Of a stretch of 64,000 nucleotides of DNA, positions 28,022 to 36,689 are shown piece by piece. The translations under genes and the position numbers were made by a program. The stretch's first letter is position 1; each line of letters starts with the position of its first letter. The stretch comes from UBA4085 sp964556755. Its GTDB lineage: Bacteria > Acidobacteriota > Aminicenantia > Aminicenantales > UBA4085. Below the pieces are notes generated by a model, which searched no databases, was not told where the DNA came from, and saw nothing but the letters and a program-made list of their open reading frames with translations. The stretch spans positions 1 to 64,000 of the forward strand of contig CAZKXI010000015.1 of the NCBI GenBank assembly GCA_964556755.1, written 5' to 3'.

Positions 28022-30265
28022 ATGTCCAAGCCCAAGAATCGATCCCGCGGGTCCGTCGCCGACATCCGGCGAACCGGTCTACAGAACAAGCCCTGGCCGA
28101 AGGACGTTCCGCCGCCCTCCCGCAGAACGTTCTTGGCCCGGACCTGGCCGGTCTGGATCGCGGCCATTCTGATCGCCGGAGCCGGACTGGTCTGGGCCTT
28201 ATCCCGGCCCAAAGCTCCCGCCGCGGAGGCTGTCGCCGTGCCCGCGGGGCCCCGCTTGAACGTGGTCCTCATCACCCTGGACACGACCCGGGCCGACCGC
28301 CTGGGGTGCTACGGCTACAAGGACGCCGTCACCCCCAACTTGGATGCCATCGCCCGCAACGGCGTCCGCTTCGCCAAGGCCTATGCCCCGGTGCCTCTGA
28401 CCCTGCCCTCGCACGCCTCCATCATGACCGGCCGCAATCCCTACGCCCACGGGGTCCACAACAACGGCTCCTACGCCCTTCCGGACTCCACGCCGACCCT
28501 GGCCCGGGCCCTGAAATCCCGCGGCTACCGCACGGCGGCCTTCACCGCCTCCTTCTCGGTCGACTCGCGGTTCGGCCTGGACGGCGGCTTCGACCTCTAC
28601 GACGACGACATCCAGCCGGGCTCGCCCTTCAAGTCGGCCAACGGCGAGCGCCGGGCCGAGCAGGTCCTGCAACTCTTCGAGCCCTGGTTCGAGAAGGCCG
28701 CGGCCTCCCCGGACCCGTTCTTCGCCTGGATCCACTTCTTCGATCCCCATCTGCCCTACAATCCGCCCTCCCCCATGCGGGAGGAGCTGGCCGGCCGGCC
28801 TTATGACGGCGAGATCGCCTACATGGACCTCATCCTCGGCCAGGTCATGCTCCGCCTGAAGGCCCGCGGCCTCCTCGGGCGGACCCTGGTCGTCGTGGCC
28901 GGGGATCACGGGGAGTCGTTCGGCGAGAAAGGCGAGTGGGGCCACGGCGTCTTCCTCTACGAGCCGGCCGTGCATGTCCCCCTGCTCATCTACTCCGACG
29001 GCCGCCTGCCGGCCGGCAAGGTCGTGGACAGCCGCGTCCGGCTGATCGACATCTTTCCCACGGTCCTGGACATCCTGGGGATTCCCGCCCCCGAGGGGAT
29101 TCAGGGGCAAAGCCTCCTGCCTTATATCCAGGGCCGGCGGCAGGACGATCTGGAAGTCTACCTGGAGAGCTTCTACCCCCGCGAGAACTTCGGCTGGGCC
29201 GCCCTGACCGGGCTGGTCTCCGGCCTCTGGAAATACATCGAAGCCCCCACCCGGGAGCTCTACAACCTGCCCGCCGATCCCGGCGAGAGCGACAATCTGG
29301 CCGCCTCAGACGGCCGGGCCGACGCCGACGGCCTCAAGGCCCGGCTGGGCGCGATCCTGAAGGAGGGGGTGGCTTCCAGCCGGCGAACCGCAAGCGAATC
29401 CGAGATCGCCCGGCTCCGCTCCCTGGGCTACGTGGACTACTCCGATCCATCCGGCCGCGCCGGCGCGATCGATCCCAAGGACAAGCTCGACGAGCTGAAG
29501 ATCGTCCAGGACGCCGAGAAGGCCGAGTACGAGGGCCGCTTCGCCGAGGCGGCCGCTCTCTACCGAAAGATGATCGCCCAGAGGCCCGAAGCGGCGTCCA
29601 GCTACATCGGGCTGGCCCTATCGCAGGCCCGGCTCAAGGACTTCGGCGGCGCGGTGGCCACCTTGCGCCAGGGGCTCGACCGTCTGCCGGATTCGGAGCT
29701 CTTGATGACCCGCCTCGGCTACACCTACCTGATGATGAACAAGCCTCAGGAAGCGGCCGAGGTGATGGGCAACATCCTCCGCCTGCACCCCGCCTCCCCG
29801 GACGCGCTGACCGGCCTGGCCATGATCCTGGAGGGGACGAACCGCCGGGACGAGGCCCGCGGCTATCTGGAGAAAGCCCTGGCCGTCGAGCCGGAGAGCA
29901 AGTTCCTCCGCACGGCCTACGCCGAGAACCTGGCGGCCGCAGGAAGGATGCCGGAGGCCGAGAAGATCTTCCAGGCCCTGATCGAAGACTACCCCAAGGA
30001 TCCCGCCGCGCCCAAGGCGCTGGGCGCCGCATGGGCCCGGGCCGGAGACTTCAGCCGGGCCATTCAGGCCTTCCAGAGCGCATTGGCTCTGGGCCCCGAT
30101 CCGGACGTCTATTACAGCCTGGGCGTCTGCTACAAGGAGAAGGGCGACACGGCCGCGGCCATCGACAGCTTCGAGAAGTTCCTGGCCGCGCCCGGGCAGG
30201 AGCCCGCGGCCAAGGTCCAAAGCGCGCGGGCCGCCCTGGCCAAGCTCAAGGCGTCCGGCCGGTAG
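28022..30265 (+). CDS. membrane-anchored sulfatase-fold (alkaline phosphatase superfamily) protein with TPRs
   Basis: 747 residues from the ATG at 28022 (GAGGAA upstream). One transmembrane segment (about 42-60) anchors a periplasmic sulfatase-like domain (about 75-400): VVLITLDTTRADRLGCYGY carries metal-binding aspartate, and VVVAGDHGESFGEKGEWGHG carries the second metal site. At the nucleophile position (usually Cys/Ser in CxPxR) the sequence reads TLPSH with Thr127. A formylglycine-dependent sulfatase is therefore unlikely; phosphodiesterase, phosphotransferase or a non-sulfatase hydrolase activity is more plausible. TPRs fill about 500-745. The last 20 bp overlap the convergent TPR gene. 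Confidence 0.88.
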   Translation: MSKPKNRSRGSVADIRRTGLQNKPWPKDVPPPSRRTFLARTWPVWIAAILIAGAGLVWALSRPKAPAAEAVAVPAGPRLNVVLITLDTTRADRLGCYGYKDAVTPNLDAIARNGVRFAKAYAPVPLTLPSHASIMTGRNPYAHGVHNNGSYALPDSTPTLARALKSRGYRTAAFTASFSVDSRFGLDGGFDLYDDDIQPGSPFKSANGERRAEQVLQLFEPWFEKAAASPDPFFAWIHFFDPHLPYNPPSPMREELAGRPYDGEIAYMDLILGQVMLRLKARGLLGRTLVVVAGDHGESFGEKGEWGHGVFLYEPAVHVPLLIYSDGRLPAGKVVDSRVRLIDIFPTVLDILGIPAPEGIQGQSLLPYIQGRRQDDLEVYLESFYPRENFGWAALTGLVSGLWKYIEAPTRELYNLPADPGESDNLAASDGRADADGLKARLGAILKEGVASSRRTASESEIARLRSLGYVDYSDPSGRAGAIDPKDKLDELKIVQDAEKAEYEGRFAEAAALYRKMIAQRPEAASSYIGLALSQARLKDFGGAVATLRQGLDRLPDSELLMTRLGYTYLMMNKPQEAAEVMGNILRLHPASPDALTGLAMILEGTNRRDEARGYLEKALAVEPESKFLRTAYAENLAAAGRMPEAEKIFQALIEDYPKDPAAPKALGAAWARAGDFSRAIQAFQSALALGPDPDVYYSLGVCYKEKGDTAAAIDSFEKFLAAPGQEPAAKVQSARAALAKLKASGR

Positions 30266-32180
30266 AGGCGCCCGTCCTGCGGACGGCCTGCGCCTTAGCG
30301 GGAGACCCGCCCAAGGCCAGGTACTTGGCGAATGCGGCTTCGGCCGCGGCCGCTTGGCCCAGGGCCAGACGGATCCGCCCCAGCTCGAGATAGGCGTCGG
30401 GAGAATCGGGCTCGATCCGGACCGCTTCCTCCGCCGCCGCGAGGGCGGCTTGAGTCTCTCCGCGCTCCAAGCGGATCGAGGCCAGCAGGGTTAGGGCCCG
30501 GCAGCGGATCGAGTCCACCCCGACGGTCAGGGCGTGCGCGACCCCTTCGACTTTCTCCTCGACCGGCTTTTCGGACGCCGCCGAACGGGGCGATGGCCTC
30601 ATCCGCCCGAAAGCGCCCGTCCGCAGGGGCTGCCCGCTCCGTTGGGCCGCGTCCCGATCGTCCGAATCAGCCCCCGCTCCGGCGCGATCCAGGTCCATGG
30701 CCCTCATCAGGTCGGCTTCGGCGCCCGGACCGTCTCCGCCGGCGAAGCGGGCGCAGGCCAGGTTGTACCAAGCCGTCGGATCGTCGGGCCGGAGGGCCAG
30801 GGAGTCCTCGTAGAGCAGGACGGAGCGGTCGAAGTCCCCCAGGACCAGGAGAAGCCGGCCCGCCTCGTCCAGGGCATTCCCGTAGTCGGGCTTGCGGGCC
30901 GCGGCTCCCCAGGCCAGGGGCAGCGCCTTGTCCGGCCGGCCGCGCGAAGATTCCAGCAGGGCCAGATTGTAGAGCAGCGTGGGCGAGCTGGAGTCGAGCC
31001 GCAGGAAGGCGCCAAGAAGTCCGGCCGCATCGTCCACCAGCCCTTCCGAAAGATATCGGGCAAAGCGTTCGTTGATGAAAGCGGCGACGGCCTCCTGGGT
31101 TCTCCAAAGAGAGTAGCTCCATCGCGGTTCGAGGTCCAGCCGGAGCTCGGCCAGGGCCGCGCGGATCGACTCGGAATACGAGCCCGTAGGTAGTCCCCGC
31201 CCCCCTTCCAGCCTCTCGAGATAGTCTCGCGACGTCATATCGGCCGGATTCAAGCGCAGAGCCCTCTCGAGGATCAGGACGGCCTCCGCCCGCCTTCCCC
31301 GGGCCTCTTCGGCGGCGGCCAGAGCTCGAAGCCGAGTGGGCCGAAAAGGCTCGAGGTCCACGGCCAAAGAGAGGAAATTATCCGCCTCGCTTCTCGCGCC
31401 GGCCGCATCGTGCGCCGCGGCAAGGGCCAGACAGAGATCCGGATGAAGGCCTGCTTCATCGCAAGCCGCCACGGCCGCTCGAATGGCGCCGCGGTGGTCG
31501 CCGGCGCTTATCCGTCCCAGAGCGACCCGAACCGCGCAGTCACGCGCGTCATAGGACAGCCGCTGGGCGGCCAGGAAGCATTCTTCGGCCTTGCGGCCCC
31601 AGCCGGATTCGCGCTCGGCGAGGAGGCCAAGAAGATAGGCGGCCAAGCCCGCGTTGAGGGGAAAGAGTCGCCGCCGAGAAGCCGCCTCGTCGGTCGATGC
31701 CGGCCCGCTCAATCCCGGCGCGAAGACAGGCGGCCAATCGGGCTTCCCCCCCCGCGCGGGATGCAGGCGATCTTCGGCTCGCCGAGCGGCCTCTCTTGCC
31801 AGAGCGCCGCTTTCCTCGAACCGGCCTTCTTGATATTTCCACAGCGCGGCCAAGGCCGGCGGACCGAAGCTCTCCATCGAGCCCGGCTCCTTGCGAGCCG
31901 CATCGACGGCCTTGTTCAGGGCCATCCATGCCACCTCGTCCCGGCCCAGCTTCTTGAGGACCACGGCCTGCCGAAGCCGCAGCGTCCACAAATCGGGATT
32001 GTCTTCCAGGGCCCGATTGGCCAGGCGAAGGCCGGTCTCGAAATCCATGGTGTCGAAACAGTCGTGCGCGTTTCGGATCAGCTCCGCGGTCGTTTGGGCC
32101 GGGACCGTCACAACTAGCACCACTAGGGCGACGAATGACGCCATCCCTATTGTATTCAGATACTTCCAAAGTCGCAGCAT
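30246..32180 (-). CDS. secreted TPR protein
   Basis: 644 residues from the ATG at 32180 (GGAAAGAG upstream); an ATG nine codons earlier at 32207 is the alternative. A signal peptide or anchor (MLRLWKYLNTIGMASFVALVVLVVTVPA) is followed almost wholly by TPR helices, clear at ELIRNAHDCFDTMDFETGLRLANRAL, PTLLYNLALLESSRGRPDKAL, PTAWYNLACARFAGGDGPGAEA and PDAYLELGRIRLALGQAAAAE. A charged low-complexity insert lies near residues 520-560. No catalytic domain is seen. Its codon use looks slightly less GC-rich than neighbours. It converges on and overlaps the sulfatase-fold gene. Confidence 0.82.
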   Translation of the reverse strand: MLRLWKYLNTIGMASFVALVVLVVTVPAQTTAELIRNAHDCFDTMDFETGLRLANRALEDNPDLWTLRLRQAVVLKKLGRDEVAWMALNKAVDAARKEPGSMESFGPPALAALWKYQEGRFEESGALAREAARRAEDRLHPARGGKPDWPPVFAPGLSGPASTDEAASRRRLFPLNAGLAAYLLGLLAERESGWGRKAEECFLAAQRLSYDARDCAVRVALGRISAGDHRGAIRAAVAACDEAGLHPDLCLALAAAHDAAGARSEADNFLSLAVDLEPFRPTRLRALAAAEEARGRRAEAVLILERALRLNPADMTSRDYLERLEGGRGLPTGSYSESIRAALAELRLDLEPRWSYSLWRTQEAVAAFINERFARYLSEGLVDDAAGLLGAFLRLDSSSPTLLYNLALLESSRGRPDKALPLAWGAAARKPDYGNALDEAGRLLLVLGDFDRSVLLYEDSLALRPDDPTAWYNLACARFAGGDGPGAEADLMRAMDLDRAGAGADSDDRDAAQRSGQPLRTGAFGRMRPSPRSAASEKPVEEKVEGVAHALTVGVDSIRCRALTLLASIRLERGETQAALAAAEEAVRIEPDSPDAYLELGRIRLALGQAAAAEAAFAKYLALGGSPAKAQAVRRTGASTGRTP

Positions 32181-32210
32181 CTTCTCTTTCCGGCTGGCAG
32201 AAGGCATCTT

Positions 32211-32225
32211 TGAGGCTCAGCCTCA
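32211..32225. promoter_or_regulatory. small palindrome upstream of the TPR gene
   Basis: TGAGGCTCAGCCTCA, 6-bp arms and 3-nt centre, lies between a TATAGT box (minus strand, 32234-32229) and the start codon at 32180. It may be an operator; this is only positional evidence. Confidence 0.3.
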
Positions 32226-32278
32226 CAAACTATACGACGAAACCGCGGCTCGTCGCCACACCCCCGGGCTGGATTTTT

Positions 32279-32490
32279 TCTCTTCGCCTCATTCCGGGAA
32301 GGCCGGGCGGTTCAGGGTATAGGCCAACGGCGGAGAAGCGCCGGTTGAGCCCGTGTCGGTAGCTCCTTAATGGAGAGTTGTCAGCAAGATCGAGTGAGAA
32401 CTCCGAGGCCCATCAGAACACAGGTGCAGGCTCAACCAAGCAGCCGTTGGCCTATATTCTGAACCGCCCTGCCCGGAATGGGGCGAAGAA
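32279..32490. repeat. palindromic element E2 (inverted repeat, about 210 bp)
   Basis: The arms share a 25-bp core, GCGGTTCAGGGTATAGGCC plus AACGGC at 32307-32331, matched in inverted form at 32443-32467 with two mismatches. The symmetry extends outward (CTTCGCC..CATTCCGGG) and inward (GGTTGAGCC). The central 75 bp is unique. It lies between the TPR gene and the receptor gene and abuts the receptor terminator, as E1 abuts a terminator. Confidence 0.75.
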
Positions 32491-32547
32491 CAAAAAAAAA
32501 GCCCCGCCCCCATCCCCCCTTGTCGGGAGGATGAGGACGGGGCGGTA
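32491..32547 (-). terminator. intrinsic terminator of the 32579 receptor gene
   Basis: Minus strand: CCGCCCCGTCCTCATCC pairs with GGATGGGGGCGGGGC, followed by nine to ten T. The T-tract leads straight into element E2. Confidence 0.9.
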
Positions 32548-32578
32548 GGACTAGGCGTTAAGCGCTAGCAGTTCCCTC

Positions 32579-35500
32579 TTAGAAGGAAATGCGGGCGCCG
32601 GCGCGCCAGGACCAAGACCCGTTGCGGGCCGTCCACCAGCCGTAGACCGGGTTCAGCTTGTTGACGGTGATCTGCTCATCCATCCAAACTTTCCAGTCCT
32701 TGTAGTTGGTGCGCTGGCCCAGCAGCTCGTCGTCGGTCATGCGCAGCATCGTGTAGTTGTACTGCATCGAGTAGCCGGTGATCGTGTTGGTGTCGGTGAA
32801 GTTGGAGATCGTGGCGTTCAGGTTGATGCTGTACTTCTTGGCGATGCGCAGGGTGTACTCGATGTACATGTCGGCCCAGGCCATGAACGGCGTGCGCTCA
32901 CCGGTGTCATAGTAGCCGTCGGGGAAGACCTGCATGTCGTTGAAGCTCAGGGTCGTGGTCTTGGGCAGACCGGACCGGCCGTAAGCGACGACGCCGACAG
33001 TCAGGCCGAAGGGGAAGGCGTAGGAGCCGAAGGCCTTGAAGTAGTGGGTCCGGTCGGAGGGCAGGGTGCCGTCCAGGGGGTTGCCGTGGAGGTCATAGCG
33101 CTCGAACCAGAGGTCCCAATACCGCTCGACGTTCGGGGAGTTGCGGCCGTTCTCGTCGGAGGACGACAGACCGCCGTAGTTGCCGGTCAGGTGGCTCCAG
33201 GTGTAGTTGATGCCGCCCTGCCAGTTGTTGCTGAAGCGCTTCTCGAGGGACAGGTTGACGCCCCAGTACTCGCGCTTCGGCTTGGGAGCGGGCCAGTACA
33301 CGTCAGAGAACTTGCCGCCCTCGGAGACGGGCATGGTCCAGCCCTCGCCGGGGTTGGCGACGAAGTATTCCTCGGACCAGTTGCCGTCGGCATCCTGCAT
33401 CAGGACGCCCACGTCCTCGATCGTGCGGATGAGGTGCTTGTAGACGATGCGGGCGCCGAAGGAGATCTCTTCCGTGATCTTCTTGTCCGCGCCGAACGAC
33501 AGCTCGCTCTGGGAAACGGGCTTCAGGTCGGGATCCGTGGTGTCCCAAGAAACCGTCCGCCAGTTGCGGGAGCCGGCGTACCGGCCGGCGGCGGCCTGGT
33601 CGGCGGCGTTGCTGATGTCGCCGGAAGCGGCGATCTTGTCCCAGTTGTAGTTGTCGAAGTAGTAGTAGGAGGTCCACCACTTGAAGCCGCCGTAGGCGCC
33701 TTCGGCCATGTACAGCTTCATGACGTCGTAGTAGATGCCGAAGCTGGCGAAGACCTTCAAGCTGGAGTCGCCGAAGACGTCATAGATGGCGCCGACGCGG
33801 GGAGCCATCTTCTTGTCGAAGCCGAACTGGATCGGCTTGTAGTCGGCGTACTCGGGATCGTTGGTGGCCAGGGAGGGAACGTACTCGCTCTCCGTCCGGA
33901 GGCCGAAGTTCAGGGTCAGCCGCTGGCCGATGGTCCAGGAATCCTGGATGTAGAAGGCCCAGTTGTTGCTGGCCACGTTGAAGTTCGAGCCGTAGGGCGA
34001 CTTGAAGTCGTTGCGGAGGGTGTAGTAGCCGTAGTCACCCTGCACCTTGGTCCCGACGGGGTCGGTGTAGTAGGTGCCCCAGTAGAGGTTGACCAGGGGG
34101 GCCACGGGCCCGGAGTCGACGTCCTCATGCAGCCGGACATACTGGAAGCCCGCCTTCCAAGCATGCTCGCCGGCCAGGTTGAGGTAGTACGTCAAGTCCA
34201 GGTTCACGCTCATGCGCTCGTTGATGTACTTCTTGGTCACCGTCGTGCCGGCGCCGTTGCTCCAACCGGAATAGTGCCGCAGGTTGTCCGGGATGTCGGC
34301 GAAGACGCCGTCATACCGCATGTTCGACTGGTTGAAGTAGTAGTAGGTGCCGGGAACGAACAGCTGCTGGTTGGTCGTGTTGGTCCGGTAGTAGCCGAAC
34401 CGGGCGCTGACCAGGAAGTTGTTGCTGACGGTGTAATCGACGTTGGCGTTGCCGGAGATGTTCGGGTAGTCGTACCCGTACTCCTGGCCGGCCGTCAGGA
34501 GGCCCAGGCCCGTGGAGGGGTTGATGGGGTTCCAGTCCGTCCGGTAGGAGTAGTACTTGTTGCCGGTGCCGGTGATGCCGGGGATGCTGCCGCGGACCTT
34601 GGAGAAGTTGTTGACGACGCTCAGAGACACGCGCATGCCCTTCAGCGGGGCGGCCGTCAACTTGCCCGACCAATACCAGTACCAGTTCTTGTTGTAGAAC
34701 TCATACATGTCGCGGCCCTGGCGGGGATCCTTGATCGTGTCGCCGGGGATCTTGGCGTTGGCCAGATTGACCGGGTCGGAGGTGAAGAACCGGTCCGCGA
34801 TGGTGTAGGAGTAGATGGGGTTGAAGGAGGCGAAGAACCACAGCTTGTCCTTGAAGATGTAGCCGCTGAGGTTCACGACGCCTTCCAGGCGCTGGGAGTT
34901 GTCGCGGTTCTTGCCGCCCTCGTAGTACAGGTCGTCGGTGTTGATGTACTCGTAGTCGTCCGTGTCGTACGGCGAGGAGGCGTAGGGGCTGGTCCGCAGA
35001 TAGTCGCTGCTCTTGCCCTGCATCCACAGCTTGTTGTTGTTGTAGTAGCCGAAGATGTCGCCGTGGAACTCGTTGCCGCCCGACCGGGTGATGACGTTGA
35101 CCACGCCGCCCATCGAGCCGCCGAACTCGGCGCTGTAGCCGGAAGCCGTGACCTTGACCTCTTCCAGCTGCTCCATGACGATGCTCTGGCCGCGGGTGCC
35201 GACGCGCATGTTGTTGACGTTGGTCCCGTCAATGTACCACATGTTCTCGGTACCGGAAGCGCCGTCGACCGACAGGCCGCCCTGGTTGTCTTCGTACTGG
35301 ACGCCGGGCACGGTGGCCAGCAGTCCGTCAAAGTTGCGGCTGCGGGGCAGCTGCATGAAGACTTCCTTCGACATCGTGGCGCCCTTGGTGGTGCTCTTGA
35401 CGTCGATCAGCGGGCTCTGGCCGACGACCGTGATCTCGGCCTCGATGCTCGACTGCTCCAGCGTGACGTTGAGCGTGATGGTCTGCTCGAGCTGGAGGAT

Positions 35501-35776
35501 GATGCCTTCGCGCTTGACCGTCTTGAACCCCTGGAGGGTGTAGGTGACGGAGTACGTGCCGGAAGGCAGGGAGAAGATGCGGTAGGTGCCCGACTCGTCA
35601 GATACCGCAGACGCGATACCGACCAGCTTGGAGCTCGCCGCGGCGATGGCTACGCCGGGGAGGGGAGCGCCTTGATCGTCCTTAACCGTACCGACGATCT
35701 TGCCGTTCGGAATCTGGGCGGCTGCGACGCCGACGAGGAGCAGAACCGCGAGCAAGGACAACAGGATCTTTTTCAT
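32579..35776 (-). CDS. TonB-dependent receptor with CarboxypepD_reg domain
   Basis: 1065 residues from the ATG at 35776; AAGGAG lies 12 nt upstream, and an earlier ATG at 35803 adds nine residues before the signal peptide. Signal peptide MKKILLSLLAVLLLVGVAAA; CarboxypepD_reg domain about 23-105 (GKIVGTVKDDQGAPLPGVAI); plug about 115-230 with QLPRSRNFDGLLATVPGV, SVDGASGTENMWYIDGTNV and YSAEFGGSMGGVVNVITRSG; barrel to the end RAGARISF. This is the large, adhesin- or SusC-like receptor type seen in Acidobacteriota and Aminicenantes. The ligand is unknown. Its promoter region is AT-rich and carries a sigma-54-type site. A strong terminator follows. Confidence 0.9.
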   Translation of the reverse strand: MKKILLSLLAVLLLVGVAAAQIPNGKIVGTVKDDQGAPLPGVAIAAASSKLVGIASAVSDESGTYRIFSLPSGTYSVTYTLQGFKTVKREGIILQLEQTITLNVTLEQSSIEAEITVVGQSPLIDVKSTTKGATMSKEVFMQLPRSRNFDGLLATVPGVQYEDNQGGLSVDGASGTENMWYIDGTNVNNMRVGTRGQSIVMEQLEEVKVTASGYSAEFGGSMGGVVNVITRSGGNEFHGDIFGYYNNNKLWMQGKSSDYLRTSPYASSPYDTDDYEYINTDDLYYEGGKNRDNSQRLEGVVNLSGYIFKDKLWFFASFNPIYSYTIADRFFTSDPVNLANAKIPGDTIKDPRQGRDMYEFYNKNWYWYWSGKLTAAPLKGMRVSLSVVNNFSKVRGSIPGITGTGNKYYSYRTDWNPINPSTGLGLLTAGQEYGYDYPNISGNANVDYTVSNNFLVSARFGYYRTNTTNQQLFVPGTYYYFNQSNMRYDGVFADIPDNLRHYSGWSNGAGTTVTKKYINERMSVNLDLTYYLNLAGEHAWKAGFQYVRLHEDVDSGPVAPLVNLYWGTYYTDPVGTKVQGDYGYYTLRNDFKSPYGSNFNVASNNWAFYIQDSWTIGQRLTLNFGLRTESEYVPSLATNDPEYADYKPIQFGFDKKMAPRVGAIYDVFGDSSLKVFASFGIYYDVMKLYMAEGAYGGFKWWTSYYYFDNYNWDKIAASGDISNAADQAAAGRYAGSRNWRTVSWDTTDPDLKPVSQSELSFGADKKITEEISFGARIVYKHLIRTIEDVGVLMQDADGNWSEEYFVANPGEGWTMPVSEGGKFSDVYWPAPKPKREYWGVNLSLEKRFSNNWQGGINYTWSHLTGNYGGLSSSDENGRNSPNVERYWDLWFERYDLHGNPLDGTLPSDRTHYFKAFGSYAFPFGLTVGVVAYGRSGLPKTTTLSFNDMQVFPDGYYDTGERTPFMAWADMYIEYTLRIAKKYSINLNATISNFTDTNTITGYSMQYNYTMLRMTDDELLGQRTNYKDWKVWMDEQITVNKLNPVYGWWTARNGSWSWRAGARISF

Positions 35777-36003
35777 GCTAGCGATAGTCTCCTTATTTCC
35801 CATGAATCCCTTTGTCTAGGCGATTCCAGGAAGAAGCCCGGCCGGGGTCCTTGTTCCCCGGGCGGACTTTCCGAAGCCCGGGAGCAGGCCGCAAAGCCCG
35901 CTCCGACCTCGCAGATGCAGGGATCTGCCTACTACGGTGATTCTCACCTCCTCACTTGTAAAGATAGTACGCATGACTCAACTCTCGATTCGCCTGTTAC
36001 TAA

Positions 36004-36019
36004 GCAAGTAACATGCCAA
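36004..36019 (-). promoter_or_regulatory. candidate sigma-54 promoter of the 32579 receptor gene
   Basis: Minus strand TTGGCATGTTACTTGC, correct GG/GC spacing and 13 of 16 bases shared with the two other sites. It lies in an AT-rich island (about 35940-36070), unusual for this genome. It would give a leader of about 215 nt to the start at 35776. A GTTACT/AGTAAC inverted repeat overlaps its -12 side. Confidence 0.65.
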
Positions 36020-36138
36020 CAAAACATACACTTTAAACAATTAATAATAAACAAAATAACATCACGGCCGCGACGGCGGGCAGGCGACCTCGATCCATGG
36101 AAATGGATAAAATCCATAAATTTGGATGACCGCCTTTC

Positions 36139-36167
36139 TTGACAACCATCCCTCGCGCTTTTATATT
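36139..36167 (+). promoter_or_regulatory. sigma-70-type promoter of the DUF151 gene
   Basis: TTGACA (36139-36144), 17-bp spacer, TATATT (36162-36167). Confidence 0.7.
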
Positions 36168-36199
36168 CAAAATCCGCCCGACTCGGTAGGAAAGAAGCC

Positions 36200-36685
36200 A
36201 TGGAAATCCGCATGAGGATCAAGGGTCTGTTCCAGGACCCCATCTCGCATATGCCCGTCGTCCTGCTCGAAGAGGAGGAGGGCGGCCGGGCCCTGCCCAT
36301 CTGGATCGGGACCTTCGAGGCCAACGCCATCGCCCTGATCATCGAGAACGTCCCCACGCCCCGTCCGATGACCCACGACCTTCTCAAGGCCTTCCTCGGC
36401 CGGCTGGGCATCGAGGTGGAGCGCATCGTCGTCACCGAGGTCCGCAACGACACCTACTTCGCCTCGATCCACTGCCGCTCGGGCGAGAGCCGCATGGTCT
36501 TCGACGCCCGTCCCTCCGACGCCATCGCCCTGGCCCTGCGCACGGCGTCGCCCATCTTCGCGGAGCAGGACGTCGTGGAGAGGGGCCGGGAGAAGCAGGC
36601 AGCCCAAGAGGACAGAGGCGCCGATCCGTTGCTGCGCTGGATGGAGCGGCTCGGGACGGCCGAGCTGGGCAAGTACAAGATGTAA
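36200..36685 (+). CDS. bifunctional nuclease (BFN/DUF151) family protein
   Basis: 161 residues. The sequence matches the DUF151 core throughout: VVLLEEEEGGRALPIWIGTFEANAIA, PRPMTHDLLKAFLGRLGIEVERIVV, TYFASIHCR and FDARPSDAIALALRT. Plant and archaeal homologues degrade RNA and DNA; the bacterial role is not settled. The C-terminal tail (about 130-161) is charged and variable. A clear sigma-70 promoter precedes it. It is convergent with the lptFG fusion gene, 4 bp apart. Confidence 0.92.
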   Translation: MEIRMRIKGLFQDPISHMPVVLLEEEEGGRALPIWIGTFEANAIALIIENVPTPRPMTHDLLKAFLGRLGIEVERIVVTEVRNDTYFASIHCRSGESRMVFDARPSDAIALALRTASPIFAEQDVVERGREKQAAQEDRGADPLLRWMERLGTAELGKYKM

Positions 36686-36689
36686 AAGG

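Noticed and set aside
20391..32490. Integron attC sites as an explanation for E1 and E2
   Set aside because: The palindromes lack the RYYYAAC/GTTRRRY box pairs and no integron integrase is nearby.
33044..36142. 1032-codon open frame opposite the receptor gene
   Set aside because: Valine/glycine/aspartate-rich antisense composition; the minus strand gives a complete TonB-dependent receptor with signal peptide and terminal Phe.
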